The position numbers were made by a program, and so were the translations under genes. From assembly GCA_023253575.1 (NCBI GenBank), contig JALRGB010000457.1:1-6042 (forward strand): a stretch of DNA of 6,042 nt, written 5' to 3'. Position 1 is the first letter of the stretch. Each line of letters starts with the position of its first letter. This DNA comes from Verrucomicrobiales bacterium (GTDB lineage Bacteria > Verrucomicrobiota > Verrucomicrobiia > Verrucomicrobiales > V1-33). Under the pieces are notes generated by a model. That model searched no databases. It had not been told where the DNA came from and worked only from the letters and a program-made list of their open reading frames with translations. Of this stretch, positions 1-5,999 are shown one piece after another.

Positions 1-854
1 AGGACGCGGGTGTCGACGCGGTCCGCGCTTTCGCCGGTGAGGGATTTTTTGGGGACGACGAATGGGTCGATGCGGACAAAGCGCAGGGCGATTGGTTGGG
101 TGGTGGTGCCTTTGAGGAAGGCGGTGGCTGGGGTGCCGGCCCGGACTTGCGGGGCATTTTGTTCATCGACATCGGCGCGCACTTGCAGCATTTCCACGTC
201 TCCGAGGATCATGAGTGGCTGGGACGGGCTGGCGGCGGCATATTCACCCTCGCGCAGATTGAGTTGCAGGATGACGCCATCCCGGGGGGCTTTGACGGTG
301 AGGACGTCGAGTTCGACCGCTGCTTGATTGAGTTGGGCTTCGATGGCGGCGAGGTCAGCCTGAGCCTTGGCCAGTCGAGCCTCCAAGTTTTGCACGGCAA
401 AGCGTTTGCGATTGGCTTCGTCTTCGCTGGCGACTTTCTCGCTCAGAAGTTTTTGCATTCGCTGCCATTGATCGAGCGCATCGTCACGGAGGGCGGTCTC
501 GGCAGCGATGCTTGCCTGTTGCACGGCCAGCTGGGCTTGCAGCATGGCTTGTTTGGCGGTGGCTTCACGGGGGTCGAGTTGAAACAAGGCCTGACCGGTG
601 GTGACGGGGGAGCCGACATTCACCATGACTCGGTGGACGAGGCCGGGTTTTGGGGGGGCGATGCTGACGTTTTCGCGTGAGGCTTCGATCAGGCCGGTGG
701 CGGCCAGTGATTCCGTGTAGGGCGAGCGTGCGGGCTCGGCCATGGGGGCTGGGGGAAGAGGTTTTTTGGCCTGATTTCGGACGAGGCGCGCGCCGCTAAT
801 GATGCCGAAGAGGCTGACGGCCAGCAGCAGCAGGATGGAAAGTCGGTACATCAT
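1..854 (-). CDS. HlyD/DevB-type membrane fusion protein, C-terminus missing (window edge)
   Basis: Periplasmic adaptor of a tripartite ABC exporter: by family knowledge it bridges the inner-membrane permease to a TolC-like outer-membrane channel. 284 codons are visible and the frame is still open at base 1. Residues 4-21 form one hydrophobic membrane anchor (YRLSILLLLAVSLFGIIS). Residues about 50-94 are the first half of a lipoyl/barrel-sandwich domain (ATGLIEASRENVSIAPPKPG). Residues about 95-183 are Ala/Gln/Glu/Leu-rich and read as a two-helix coiled-coil hairpin. Residues 184-218 are the second lipoyl half (LTVKAPRDGVILQLNLREGE), followed by the start of a beta-barrel domain. The last visible residues, VDTRV, resemble a motif I associate with DevB proteins. 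Two tandem ATG codons (852-854, 849-851) are possible starts, neither with a Shine-Dalgarno. It lies 58 bp downstream of the ATPase gene, so it is probably the third gene of the transporter operon. Family is firm; substrate unknown. Confidence 0.9.
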   Translation of the reverse strand, partial: MMYRLSILLLLAVSLFGIISGARLVRNQAKKPLPPAPMAEPARSPYTESLAATGLIEASRENVSIAPPKPGLVHRVMVNVGSPVTTGQALFQLDPREATAKQAMLQAQLAVQQASIAAETALRDDALDQWQRMQKLLSEKVASEDEANRKRFAVQNLEARLAKAQADLAAIEAQLNQAAVELDVLTVKAPRDGVILQLNLREGEYAAASPSQPLMILGDVEMLQVRADVDEQNAPQVRAGTPATAFLKGTTTQPIALRFVRIDPFVVPKKSLTGESADRVDTRV

Positions 855-870
855 GGATGAAATGGTCTCA

Positions 871-896
871 GGGCGCGGCGGGGGGCGGGATTTGGG
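871..896 (+). other. G-quadruplex-type motif in the ATPase-adaptor spacer
   Basis: Four G-runs of at least three (871-873, 880-885, 887-889, 894-896) with loops of 6, 1 and 4 bases fit the standard G4 pattern. They fill most of the spacer just ahead of the adaptor start at 854. The G-rich strand is the template strand for the minus-strand genes, so the mRNA is C-rich here and offers no Shine-Dalgarno. The whole plus strand is G-biased in this part of the window, so this may be compositional only. Confidence 0.35.
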
Positions 897-912
897 AAAC
901 GTGTTGTTTTAT

Positions 913-1644
913 TTAGAGGGTGGCGTTGGCCATGGCGGCTCCTTCCAGCTGGCGCAGTACGCGGCCGTCCTCCATTTCGGCGATGCGGTCGGCAAACTCG
1001 TAGACGCGAGGGTCGTGGGTGACGACGATGACGGATCTTCCTGGTTTGCGGGCCAGTTCGCGGAGTTTGGTCATGATTTGGTGGCCGGTTTCGCGGTCGA
1101 GTGCGGATGTGGGTTCATCGCAGATGAGGAGGCGCGGGTCATGGACGAGGGCTCTGGCGATGGCGACTCGTTGTTGTTGCCCGCCGCTAAGTTGGCGAGG
1201 GTAATTTTTGCCGCGACCGCCGAGGCCGACGCGATCGAGCATGGCGTCGGCAGTTTTTTCGGCCTGTCGGACGCGGGTTCCGGCGAGCAGCAGTGGTACT
1301 GAGATGTTTTCGACGAGGGTGAGGGTGGGGATGAGGTTAAACTGTTGAAAGATGAACCCGATGTTTTCGCGCCGGAAGCGGGTGATGGCGGCGGTACTCA
1401 TGGCATGTAGCTTGTGGCCGAGCACGGTGAGCTCGCCCTGATCCGGCACCAGAGTGCCGGCGATCATGCTGAGTAGGGTGGTCTTGCCACAGCCGGAGGG
1501 ACCGATAATCAACTGCAGATCACCTTCATAGGCATTAAATTCCGCTTCTTTCAGGGCGAGCGTGCGGGCGTCGCCGCGGCCGAATCCCTTGGTCAGCCCG
1601 GTGACCTGCACGGCTGTTTGTCGAGTCGTTGGGTCCATGATCAT
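913..1644 (-). CDS. ABC transporter ATP-binding protein, DevA/MacB/LolD type
   Basis: Cytoplasmic ATPase that powers the adjacent permease. The 243-residue protein is one complete nucleotide-binding domain with all motifs intact: Walker A GPSGCGKTT at 48-56, Q-loop FQQFN at 99-103, signature LSGGQQQR at 152-159, Walker B LLICDEP at 172-178 with catalytic Glu177, D-loop SALD at 180-183, and H-loop His210 in VTHD. The FQQFNLIPTLTLVENI stretch and the small size are typical of the LolD/MacB/DevA subfamily, which pairs with FtsX-like permeases. The start ATG at 1642-1644 overlaps the permease stop by four bases (ATGA), a classic translational-coupling arrangement; a second ATG two codons later is an alternative. 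The stop TAA is at 913-915. No signal or membrane segment is seen, as expected. Family assignment is certain; the DevA label is drawn from the neighbouring DevC-like permease and HlyD-like adaptor. Confidence 0.95.
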   Translation of the reverse strand: MIMDPTTRQTAVQVTGLTKGFGRGDARTLALKEAEFNAYEGDLQLIIGPSGCGKTTLLSMIAGTLVPDQGELTVLGHKLHAMSTAAITRFRRENIGFIFQQFNLIPTLTLVENISVPLLLAGTRVRQAEKTADAMLDRVGLGGRGKNYPRQLSGGQQQRVAIARALVHDPRLLICDEPTSALDRETGHQIMTKLRELARKPGRSVIVVTHDPRVYEFADRIAEMEDGRVLRQLEGAAMANATL

Positions 1645-2780
1645 CCGCGAAAGACGACGGCCGCTTCAAGTCGAATGACTTTGAGAATACCGATCAAGGC
1701 CGCCAGCAGGCAAATGACCATGATGAGGACGAAGACGCCGGTGGGCAGCTGCCATGGCATGACAAACGGCGGTTGACCGCGTTTGATGGCGCCAGTCCCG
1801 AACCCGACAGCCGCCAGTAAACCCATTCCGTAGCCAGTGAAACCGACAAAAAACGCTTGGAAAATCAACATCATGGAAAGCAGCGTATTGCTCGCCCCCA
1901 TCGCTTTTAAGGCGCCCAAATGTCGGAGATTCTCCAGCACAAAGGTGTAAAACGTCTGACCACTAATGGCGATACCAACGATGACGCCGAGAATAATCGT
2001 GGTCCCAAAACTGATCGGAATCCCAGTATTTTTGAAAAACCATCGGATAGTGGCCCAATAAAACTCTTCCTGCGTGTACGCTCTGAGGCCGGTTTCTAAC
2101 TCGATTTTTCGGGCCGTGGCTTCGGCGGTCCAGCCGACGGCCGGCTCGACGAGTGAAGCGGAGAGCATTTTCCGTTGTCGTGGGGCGAATTGCAGGGCTT
2201 GATCGTAGGTGGTGAAGACGTAGGGGTACCCGAAGAACGCGCGGTCGGCTTTGCAGATGCCCACGATACGAGCTTCTATATCATTAATTTCAAAGGAGTC
2301 GCCGATTTTTGGGGGGATTCCCGACGGAGTTCTGAGCCGTTGCAGGGCCAGATCGTCGATGACGATACTGTTGGGTTTCCGCAAGTCTTCGAGTCGGCCA
2401 TCGAGCATGGTGGCGGGGCGGCCGACGAGGGTGGCGGAATCGAGTCCTACCATCAGGATGGGTTTAAAATTGCCGTCGCTGAGGCGGGCGTTGGTGATGC
2501 CGATGTAGAGAGGTACGGCCCATCCTACGCCGGTGACGGAGCGCACGCGCGAGACGTCGGTATCCCGCAAGGGTTTGAGCTCGTTGGCCTGCTCGACCAT
2601 GGCCTCGACGACCCACACTTTGGCCTGCATGTTGGTTAGATGGCTGGTCGTCCACGTCAACAAGCCGCAAAAAACGGCGGCTTGCTGTAGCATGAGGAGC
2701 GCCGCAAATGTCACACCGCCAAGCAGCATGAGAAATTTGGCCCGGTCACCCAGGAGCATCTTAAGAGCAAGGCGGAACAC
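1641..2780 (-). CDS. ABC transporter permease, DevC-type with FtsX domain
   Basis: Inner-membrane subunit of a DevBCA-like exporter. The 379 residues follow the MacB/FtsX plan. A transmembrane helix at about 17-42 is followed by a periplasmic domain of some 215 residues. Three more helices lie at about 257-281, 299-328 and 347-369. The cytoplasmic loop after helix 2 carries ENLRHLGALKAMGA (283-296), the FtsX-family coupling-helix motif that contacts the ATPase. The N-terminus (LALKMLLGDRAKFLMLLGG) matches the pattern I recall for cyanobacterial DevC. That supports the GTG start at 2778-2780 over the ATG seven codons later; an in-frame stop lies shortly upstream. Its stop overlaps the ATPase start by four bases. 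A 97 bp gap separates it from the FAH-family gene, the widest gap in the cluster. The mechanism is likely mechanotransmission, as in MacB, with no substrate path through the permease itself. The exported molecule cannot be read from the sequence. Confidence 0.92.
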   Translation of the reverse strand: MFRLALKMLLGDRAKFLMLLGGVTFAALLMLQQAAVFCGLLTWTTSHLTNMQAKVWVVEAMVEQANELKPLRDTDVSRVRSVTGVGWAVPLYIGITNARLSDGNFKPILMVGLDSATLVGRPATMLDGRLEDLRKPNSIVIDDLALQRLRTPSGIPPKIGDSFEINDIEARIVGICKADRAFFGYPYVFTTYDQALQFAPRQRKMLSASLVEPAVGWTAEATARKIELETGLRAYTQEEFYWATIRWFFKNTGIPISFGTTIILGVIVGIAISGQTFYTFVLENLRHLGALKAMGASNTLLSMMLIFQAFFVGFTGYGMGLLAAVGFGTGAIKRGQPPFVMPWQLPTGVFVLIMVICLLAALIGILKVIRLEAAVVFRG

Positions 2781-2877
2781 AGGGCGGAAATGACAGAAAC
2801 CTCAAACCAAAAACTCAGCCCGAGAAAAGTGGAAGCGAGTAACGCGCGGGATCCTCCGGGGTCAATGCCGCAACGTT

Positions 2878-3702
2878 CTAGGCGACGGTATTTTCCAATA
2901 TCCCCAGTCCGTCGATTTCAATGCGGATGAAGTCACCCGGCTGCAGGGTGAAGTCGGGTGGGGGTACGATGCCGGTGCCGGTCATGAGGTAGACGCCGTG
3001 AGGAAAATCATTTTCGCGGAAAAGCCAGTCGGCGAGTTCTGGGAGCTCGCGTTTCATCTGGCTGAGGCTGGTGGTGCTGGTGAAGGCGGTCTGCTGGTGT
3101 CGAATGATGGTGAGGGTGATGGGAGTGTGCCGGGGGAGAGGGGCATCGCTGAGGACGAGGGCGGGGCCGAGGGCACAGGAACCGGTGAAGATTTTCGCTT
3201 GGGGCAGGTAGAGGGGGTTTTCGCCCTCGATATCGCGGGACGACATGTCATTGCCGATGGTATGGCCGATGATGTGACCGGCGTGATTGATGGCGAGGGT
3301 TAATTCGGGTTCGGGCACATTCCAGGTGCCGTCTCGGCGGATGCGGACGGGTTGTCCGGGGCCGACGACGCGGCGGGCGGTGGCTTTGAAGAATAATTCC
3401 GGGCGTGGCGCCTCATAGACGAGGTCGTAGAGGCGGTTGGCTCCGGAGCCTTCGCTTTCTTCCATCCTTGCATTGCGGCTGCGAAGATAAGTGACGCCGG
3501 CGGCCCATACTTCTTGCTGCTGGATCGGGGGCAGTATTTCCTCTGGGCGAGGCGGCTCGGCGCGCAGACTGGCGGCTTCGTAAGCGAGTGCTGCCGGCGC
3601 ATCGGATTGAAAAATTGCGTCGAGGGTGAGGCCGGGCGCGTGAGACCAGCCTTCGGCTGTGTGCAGGCGCAGCCCGCTGGTGGTGGCGAAAATGTGGATC
3701 AT
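2878..3702 (-). CDS. Fumarylacetoacetate hydrolase-family protein, probable sugar-acid dehydratase-like
   Basis: A 274-residue soluble enzyme of the FAH fold, a family that acts on 2-oxo acids with a divalent metal. The metal site is visible: Glu131 and Glu133 in VPEPELTL, Asp152 in GNDMSSRD, and Lys170 in LPQAKIF; FFKA at 104-107 is also a family motif. The stretches WAAGVTYLRSRNARMEES (66-83) and NPLYLPQAKIFTGSCALGP (162-180) resemble 2-keto-3-deoxy-D-arabinonate dehydratase and its relatives. Classical hydrolases and decarboxylases instead have a His-containing lid motif after the equivalent Tyr. The likely substrate is thus a 2-keto-3-deoxy sugar acid, but this is inference. I chose the ATG at 3700-3702. 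The frame stays open for 85 more codons upstream, but that extension overlaps hemC and is low-complexity Arg/His/Pro. The start lies 29 bp after the hemC stop, with no Shine-Dalgarno in a C-rich spacer. Its link to haem synthesis or export is unclear. Confidence 0.88.
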   Translation of the reverse strand: MIHIFATTSGLRLHTAEGWSHAPGLTLDAIFQSDAPAALAYEAASLRAEPPRPEEILPPIQQQEVWAAGVTYLRSRNARMEESEGSGANRLYDLVYEAPRPELFFKATARRVVGPGQPVRIRRDGTWNVPEPELTLAINHAGHIIGHTIGNDMSSRDIEGENPLYLPQAKIFTGSCALGPALVLSDAPLPRHTPITLTIIRHQQTAFTSTTSLSQMKRELPELADWLFRENDFPHGVYLMTGTGIVPPPDFTLQPGDFIRIEIDGLGILENTVA

Positions 3703-3709
3703 GCCAGGT

Positions 3710-3730
3710 GGGGGCAGGGGGGGCGTGGGG
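3710..3730 (+). other. G-quadruplex-type motif between hemC and the FAH-family gene
   Basis: Runs of 5, 7 and 4 G at 3710-3714, 3717-3723 and 3727-3730 are separated by CA and CGT. The seven-G run can supply two stacked runs, so the standard four-run pattern is met. It fills nearly all of the 29 bp spacer and ends eight bases from the downstream start codon. The G-rich strand is the template; the mRNA is correspondingly C-rich. Function is not shown, and G-bias of this strand could explain it. Confidence 0.35.
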
Positions 3731-3731
3731 C

Positions 3732-4706
3732 TTAGGCGAGGGCGTGAAAAAGCGCGGCGGCCACGGTTTCGGGGGAGTGAGCGGATCCAGTCGTTTGCGC
3801 GGTGAGCGGGGAGGTGGTGGCCAGTGGTTGTTCTGGAAAAACGATGGCAGTCATGGTCATGTGACCATCCGCTTCGGTGGTCAGTAGGCCGATCGGCGTG
3901 TGGCAGCCGGCTTTGAGCAACCGCAGAAATTCCCGCTCTGCTCGCAGCGCGCGCCAAGTGGACTGGTCCGTGATGCCGGCCAGCAGGCCGTCGCGGACCG
4001 GGTCGTTGCCGAATACCTCCAGCGTGACAATCCCCTGAGCGGCGGCCGGCAGAAAGTCTGCTGGCGGTAGCAGCGTTGCCTCCAGCCCGTCCGGCAGCGG
4101 CTGGCGCGCCGGTTCGGAAAATACGGCTGGCGACAAAGGGCCGATGGCCGCGGGTTCAAGCCACGACGTCGAATATCCCAGCCGGTCGAGACCGGCGCGC
4201 GCCAGAACCAGCGCGTCCAGCGCATCTGAATCGGCCAGTTTTTGCAGACGGGTGGGCACATTGCCACGAATTTCCACCACCTGCAGATCCGGGCGAAAAT
4301 GCCGGAGCTGGCAGGCCCGGCGCACACTACTGGTGGCCACGGTGGCACCGGTCGCTAGCGCGGCGATTCCTCCGGGAAGTTTAGAAATGAGTGCGTCTTC
4401 GACATGCGCCCGCGGCAGGCATCCGGCTAGGTGAAAACCCGGTGGCAGCTCGGTGGGTACGTCCTTCGCACTGTGCACGGCCACCTGCACTGAGCCCGAG
4501 GCCAGCGCAGCTTCCAACTCCTTGGTCCAAACACCTTTATCCGCCCCTGAATCAGGACGGCCCAGCCGCAAATCTTGACGAAGATCGCCCGTGGTGTGAA
4601 TTACCTCGTGTGAAAAATGATGCCCGGGATGCGCACTCCGAAGCGCGGCCAGTACCATCTGCGTTTGCACCAGCGCCAAGGCTGATCCCCGTGTACCTAA
4701 AATCAT
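3732..4706 (-). CDS. hemC: Hydroxymethylbilane synthase (porphobilinogen deaminase)
   Basis: Joins four porphobilinogen molecules into hydroxymethylbilane, a cytosolic step of haem synthesis. From the ATG at 4704-4706 it has 324 residues, against about 310 in E. coli. Key motifs are present: LGTRGSALALVQT (2-14), HSAKDVPTELP with catalytic Asp82, ATSSVRR with Arg129 and Arg130, IRGNVPTRLQ with Arg147 and Arg153, and KAGCHTPIG with Cys268, the dipyrromethane attachment site. In E. coli the equivalents are Asp84, Arg131, Arg132, Arg149, Arg155 and Cys242. Between RLG (175-177) and LPPADFLPAAAQG (213-225) there is an insertion of about 27 residues, and the usual VGQG reads AAQG. A TTG two codons upstream (4710-4712) is an alternative start. 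The gene follows hemA by 36 bp in the same frame. The last part of the C-terminal domain is short and Thr/Ala-rich but complete-looking. Identification is secure. Confidence 0.95.
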   Translation of the reverse strand: MILGTRGSALALVQTQMVLAALRSAHPGHHFSHEVIHTTGDLRQDLRLGRPDSGADKGVWTKELEAALASGSVQVAVHSAKDVPTELPPGFHLAGCLPRAHVEDALISKLPGGIAALATGATVATSSVRRACQLRHFRPDLQVVEIRGNVPTRLQKLADSDALDALVLARAGLDRLGYSTSWLEPAAIGPLSPAVFSEPARQPLPDGLEATLLPPADFLPAAAQGIVTLEVFGNDPVRDGLLAGITDQSTWRALRAEREFLRLLKAGCHTPIGLLTTEADGHMTMTAIVFPEQPLATTSPLTAQTTGSAHSPETVAAALFHALA

Positions 4707-4732
4707 CGGCAAAAGAAAATGAGTGATGCAGG

Positions 4733-4737
4733 CCTCC
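4733..4737 (-). promoter_or_regulatory. Shine-Dalgarno-like GGAGG before hemC, oddly spaced
   Basis: The mRNA reads GGAGG here, just after the hemA stop. It is 26 bases from the hemC ATG at 4706 and 20 from the TTG at 4712, too far for normal use with either. The only in-frame codon at a suitable distance (5 bases) is ATC at 4725-4727, a very rare start. It may be chance, or it may help reinitiation after hemA. Confidence 0.25.
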
Positions 4738-4742
4738 GTCCG

Positions 4743-5840
4743 TCAAGCGGGAGTGGCCGAAGCTGGGTGGGTGGCAGTGGCAGTGGTTGAAGCGGAGGTG
4801 GTGGATTCGGGCGATGGCACCGCCCGCGGAACGACTCCGGGGGGAATGGCCAGCTGACGGCTAATGGTCGTGACTTCGCCATCAATGATTTTTTCGCACC
4901 GGAGGATTTCTTTTTCGCGGCGCGCTCGGGCCTCAGAAGCCATGCCTTCCAGATGGTCGACATTATACAAATAGACATCGTCAAACTCGCCGCAAGCCGG
5001 GTCGATATCGCGGGGGACGGCAATGTCGATGAGAAAGAGCGGCCGTCCCTGGCGCCGACGCAGGGCGGCGCGGACGTGATCCGGGGTGATGACGTGGTGG
5101 GGAGCGGATGTCGAGCTGATGATGACATCGACAATTTTCACCTCTTCGGGCCAAGCGTCGTAGTGGACGGCGCGGCCGCCCATTTCGGCGGCCAGCTCGA
5201 CGGCTCGTTCATGGGTGCGGTTGGCGACGATCACGCTGCGGGCGCCTCGGCTTTGCAGGCTCTGGGCCGTGCGGCGACTCATCTCGCCCGCTCCCAGAAT
5301 CATGACTGTGCTGTCGCGAAGCTCGCCGAAAATCTTTTCCGCCAGCTCCACCGCCGCCCCGCCGACAGAAGTCGCCCCTTGCTGGATATGCGTCGAGGTC
5401 CGCACGTGTTTGCCGACCCGGAACGCATGCTGAAACAATTTGTTCAAGGTGCGCGCCGTGGCGCCCGCTTCCTGCGCCTTGGCATACGCCGTCTTCACTT
5501 GACCAAAAATTTCGGTTTCGCCCAATACCATGCTGTCCAGTCCGCTCACCACACGAAAAAGATGGCGGGCGGCTTCTTCGCCGACATGGCGGTAAAGCTT
5601 CGACGCTTCCGGCCCGAGGCCAAAGCGGGAATCAAGATACGGCAGCACCGACTGCGGTTCAGAACCCGCCGCATAGATTTCAACCCGATTGCAGGTCGAG
5701 ATCAAAACGACTTCCTCCACGCCCGGTTGGTCGCGCAAGGCTGCCATCACTTCAGGCACTTCCGCTTCACGCACCGCCAGCCGTTCCCGAAGCGAGATCG
5801 TGGCAGTCGTGTGGTTGAGGCCAGTGGCGAAAAGGGGCAT
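4743..5840 (-). CDS. hemA: Glutamyl-tRNA reductase, shortened C-terminus
   Basis: Reduces glutamyl-tRNA(Glu) with NADPH to glutamate-1-semialdehyde, the entry step of C5 tetrapyrrole synthesis. The catalytic domain is intact: GLNHTTATISLRERL (7-21), STCNRVEIY (48-56) with nucleophile Cys50, and HLFRVVSGLDSMVLGE (93-108) with His93 at the conserved active-site position, then IFGQVKTAY (111-119). The NADPH domain starts at about 178, VMILGAGEMSRR being the Rossmann glycine loop, followed by VIVANRT (203-209) and DIAVPRDIDP (272-281). The third domain, the long helix and helical dimerisation bundle, begins at about 295. It stops near 330 and is replaced by a 33-residue Pro/Ser/Thr/Ala-rich tail. 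The protein is 365 residues; the usual length is about 415-430. Since hemC begins 36 bp later, the missing part is not hidden by a frameshift. The ATG at 5838-5840 fits homologous N-termini and has no Shine-Dalgarno. Identification is secure. Confidence 0.96.
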   Translation of the reverse strand: MPLFATGLNHTTATISLRERLAVREAEVPEVMAALRDQPGVEEVVLISTCNRVEIYAAGSEPQSVLPYLDSRFGLGPEASKLYRHVGEEAARHLFRVVSGLDSMVLGETEIFGQVKTAYAKAQEAGATARTLNKLFQHAFRVGKHVRTSTHIQQGATSVGGAAVELAEKIFGELRDSTVMILGAGEMSRRTAQSLQSRGARSVIVANRTHERAVELAAEMGGRAVHYDAWPEEVKIVDVIISSTSAPHHVITPDHVRAALRRRQGRPLFLIDIAVPRDIDPACGEFDDVYLYNVDHLEGMASEARARREKEILRCEKIIDGEVTTISRQLAIPPGVVPRAVPSPESTTSASTTATATHPASATPA

Positions 5841-5861
5841 GGATGAGAACAGGGAAGCCGG

Positions 5862-5999
5862 TTATGCAGTGGTGAAGGAGCGGGGCTGTACAAGCCAGAT
5901 GGCGAAAATTGGCTGGACGGGGGTCGCTGTTGCGCACGCCAGCGCGCCCATCAAGAGCAGAGCGGCAATGGACAGCATTGGTTTCAGGGTTGTAGGCAT
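5862..5999 (-). CDS. Possible small exported peptide or hemA leader ORF (45 residues)
   Basis: I do not recognise this product. The frame runs from ATG at 5997-5999 to TAA at 5862-5864, ending 21 bp before hemA; an in-frame TGA at 6024-6026 closes it upstream. The N-terminus looks like a signal peptide: Lys6, then a hydrophobic core MLSIAALLLMGALA (8-21), then ACATATP with an Ala-x-Ala site (23-25). A lipoprotein Cys at 22 is possible, but the ALAC motif is a poor lipobox. The remaining 20 residues include IFAIWLVQP and are also rather hydrophobic. A second ATG at codon 8 would leave no Lys before the core. There is no good Shine-Dalgarno. It could be a small envelope protein, a translated leader affecting hemA, or a chance ORF. 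The bases from 6027 to the window edge may hold the tail of a preceding gene, but no frame there is distinctive. Confidence 0.35.
   Translation of the reverse strand: MPTTLKPMLSIAALLLMGALACATATPVQPIFAIWLVQPRSFTTA

Noticed and set aside
96..680. Plus-strand open frame of 194 codons opposite the membrane fusion protein
   Set aside because: The minus strand encodes a coherent HlyD-type protein over the same bases; the plus-strand product is Gly-rich low complexity without a domain.
2837..2865. Promoter before the permease: TTGACC (2860-2865) as a -35 box
   Set aside because: The -35 match is good, but no hexamer at 16-18 bases spacing resembles TATAAT (three matches at best). A promoter here remains possible but is not supported.
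2781..2877. Terminator in the 97 bp gap between the FAH gene and the permease
   Set aside because: No stable inverted repeat followed by a T-run is visible on the minus strand; only short self-complementary bits such as GGATCC.
3054..3602. Minus-strand overlapping frames inside the FAH-family gene
   Set aside because: They are Pro/Ser/Ala-rich shadow frames of a well-supported gene and carry no motif.
3703..3957. 85-residue N-terminal extension of the FAH-family protein
   Set aside because: It overlaps the conserved end of hemC in another frame and is low-complexity Arg/His/Pro sequence; the 274-residue form matches the usual family length.
4746..4844. A frameshift as the cause of the short HemA
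   Set aside because: The missing segment would need about 80 codons, but only 36 bp separate the stop from hemC and no HemA-like sequence appears in other frames there.
4953..5846. Long plus-strand open frame of 297 codons opposite hemA
   Set aside because: It lies fully antisense to a gene with all HemA motifs, shows no recognisable domain, and is His/Arg-rich in the way GC-rich shadow frames are.
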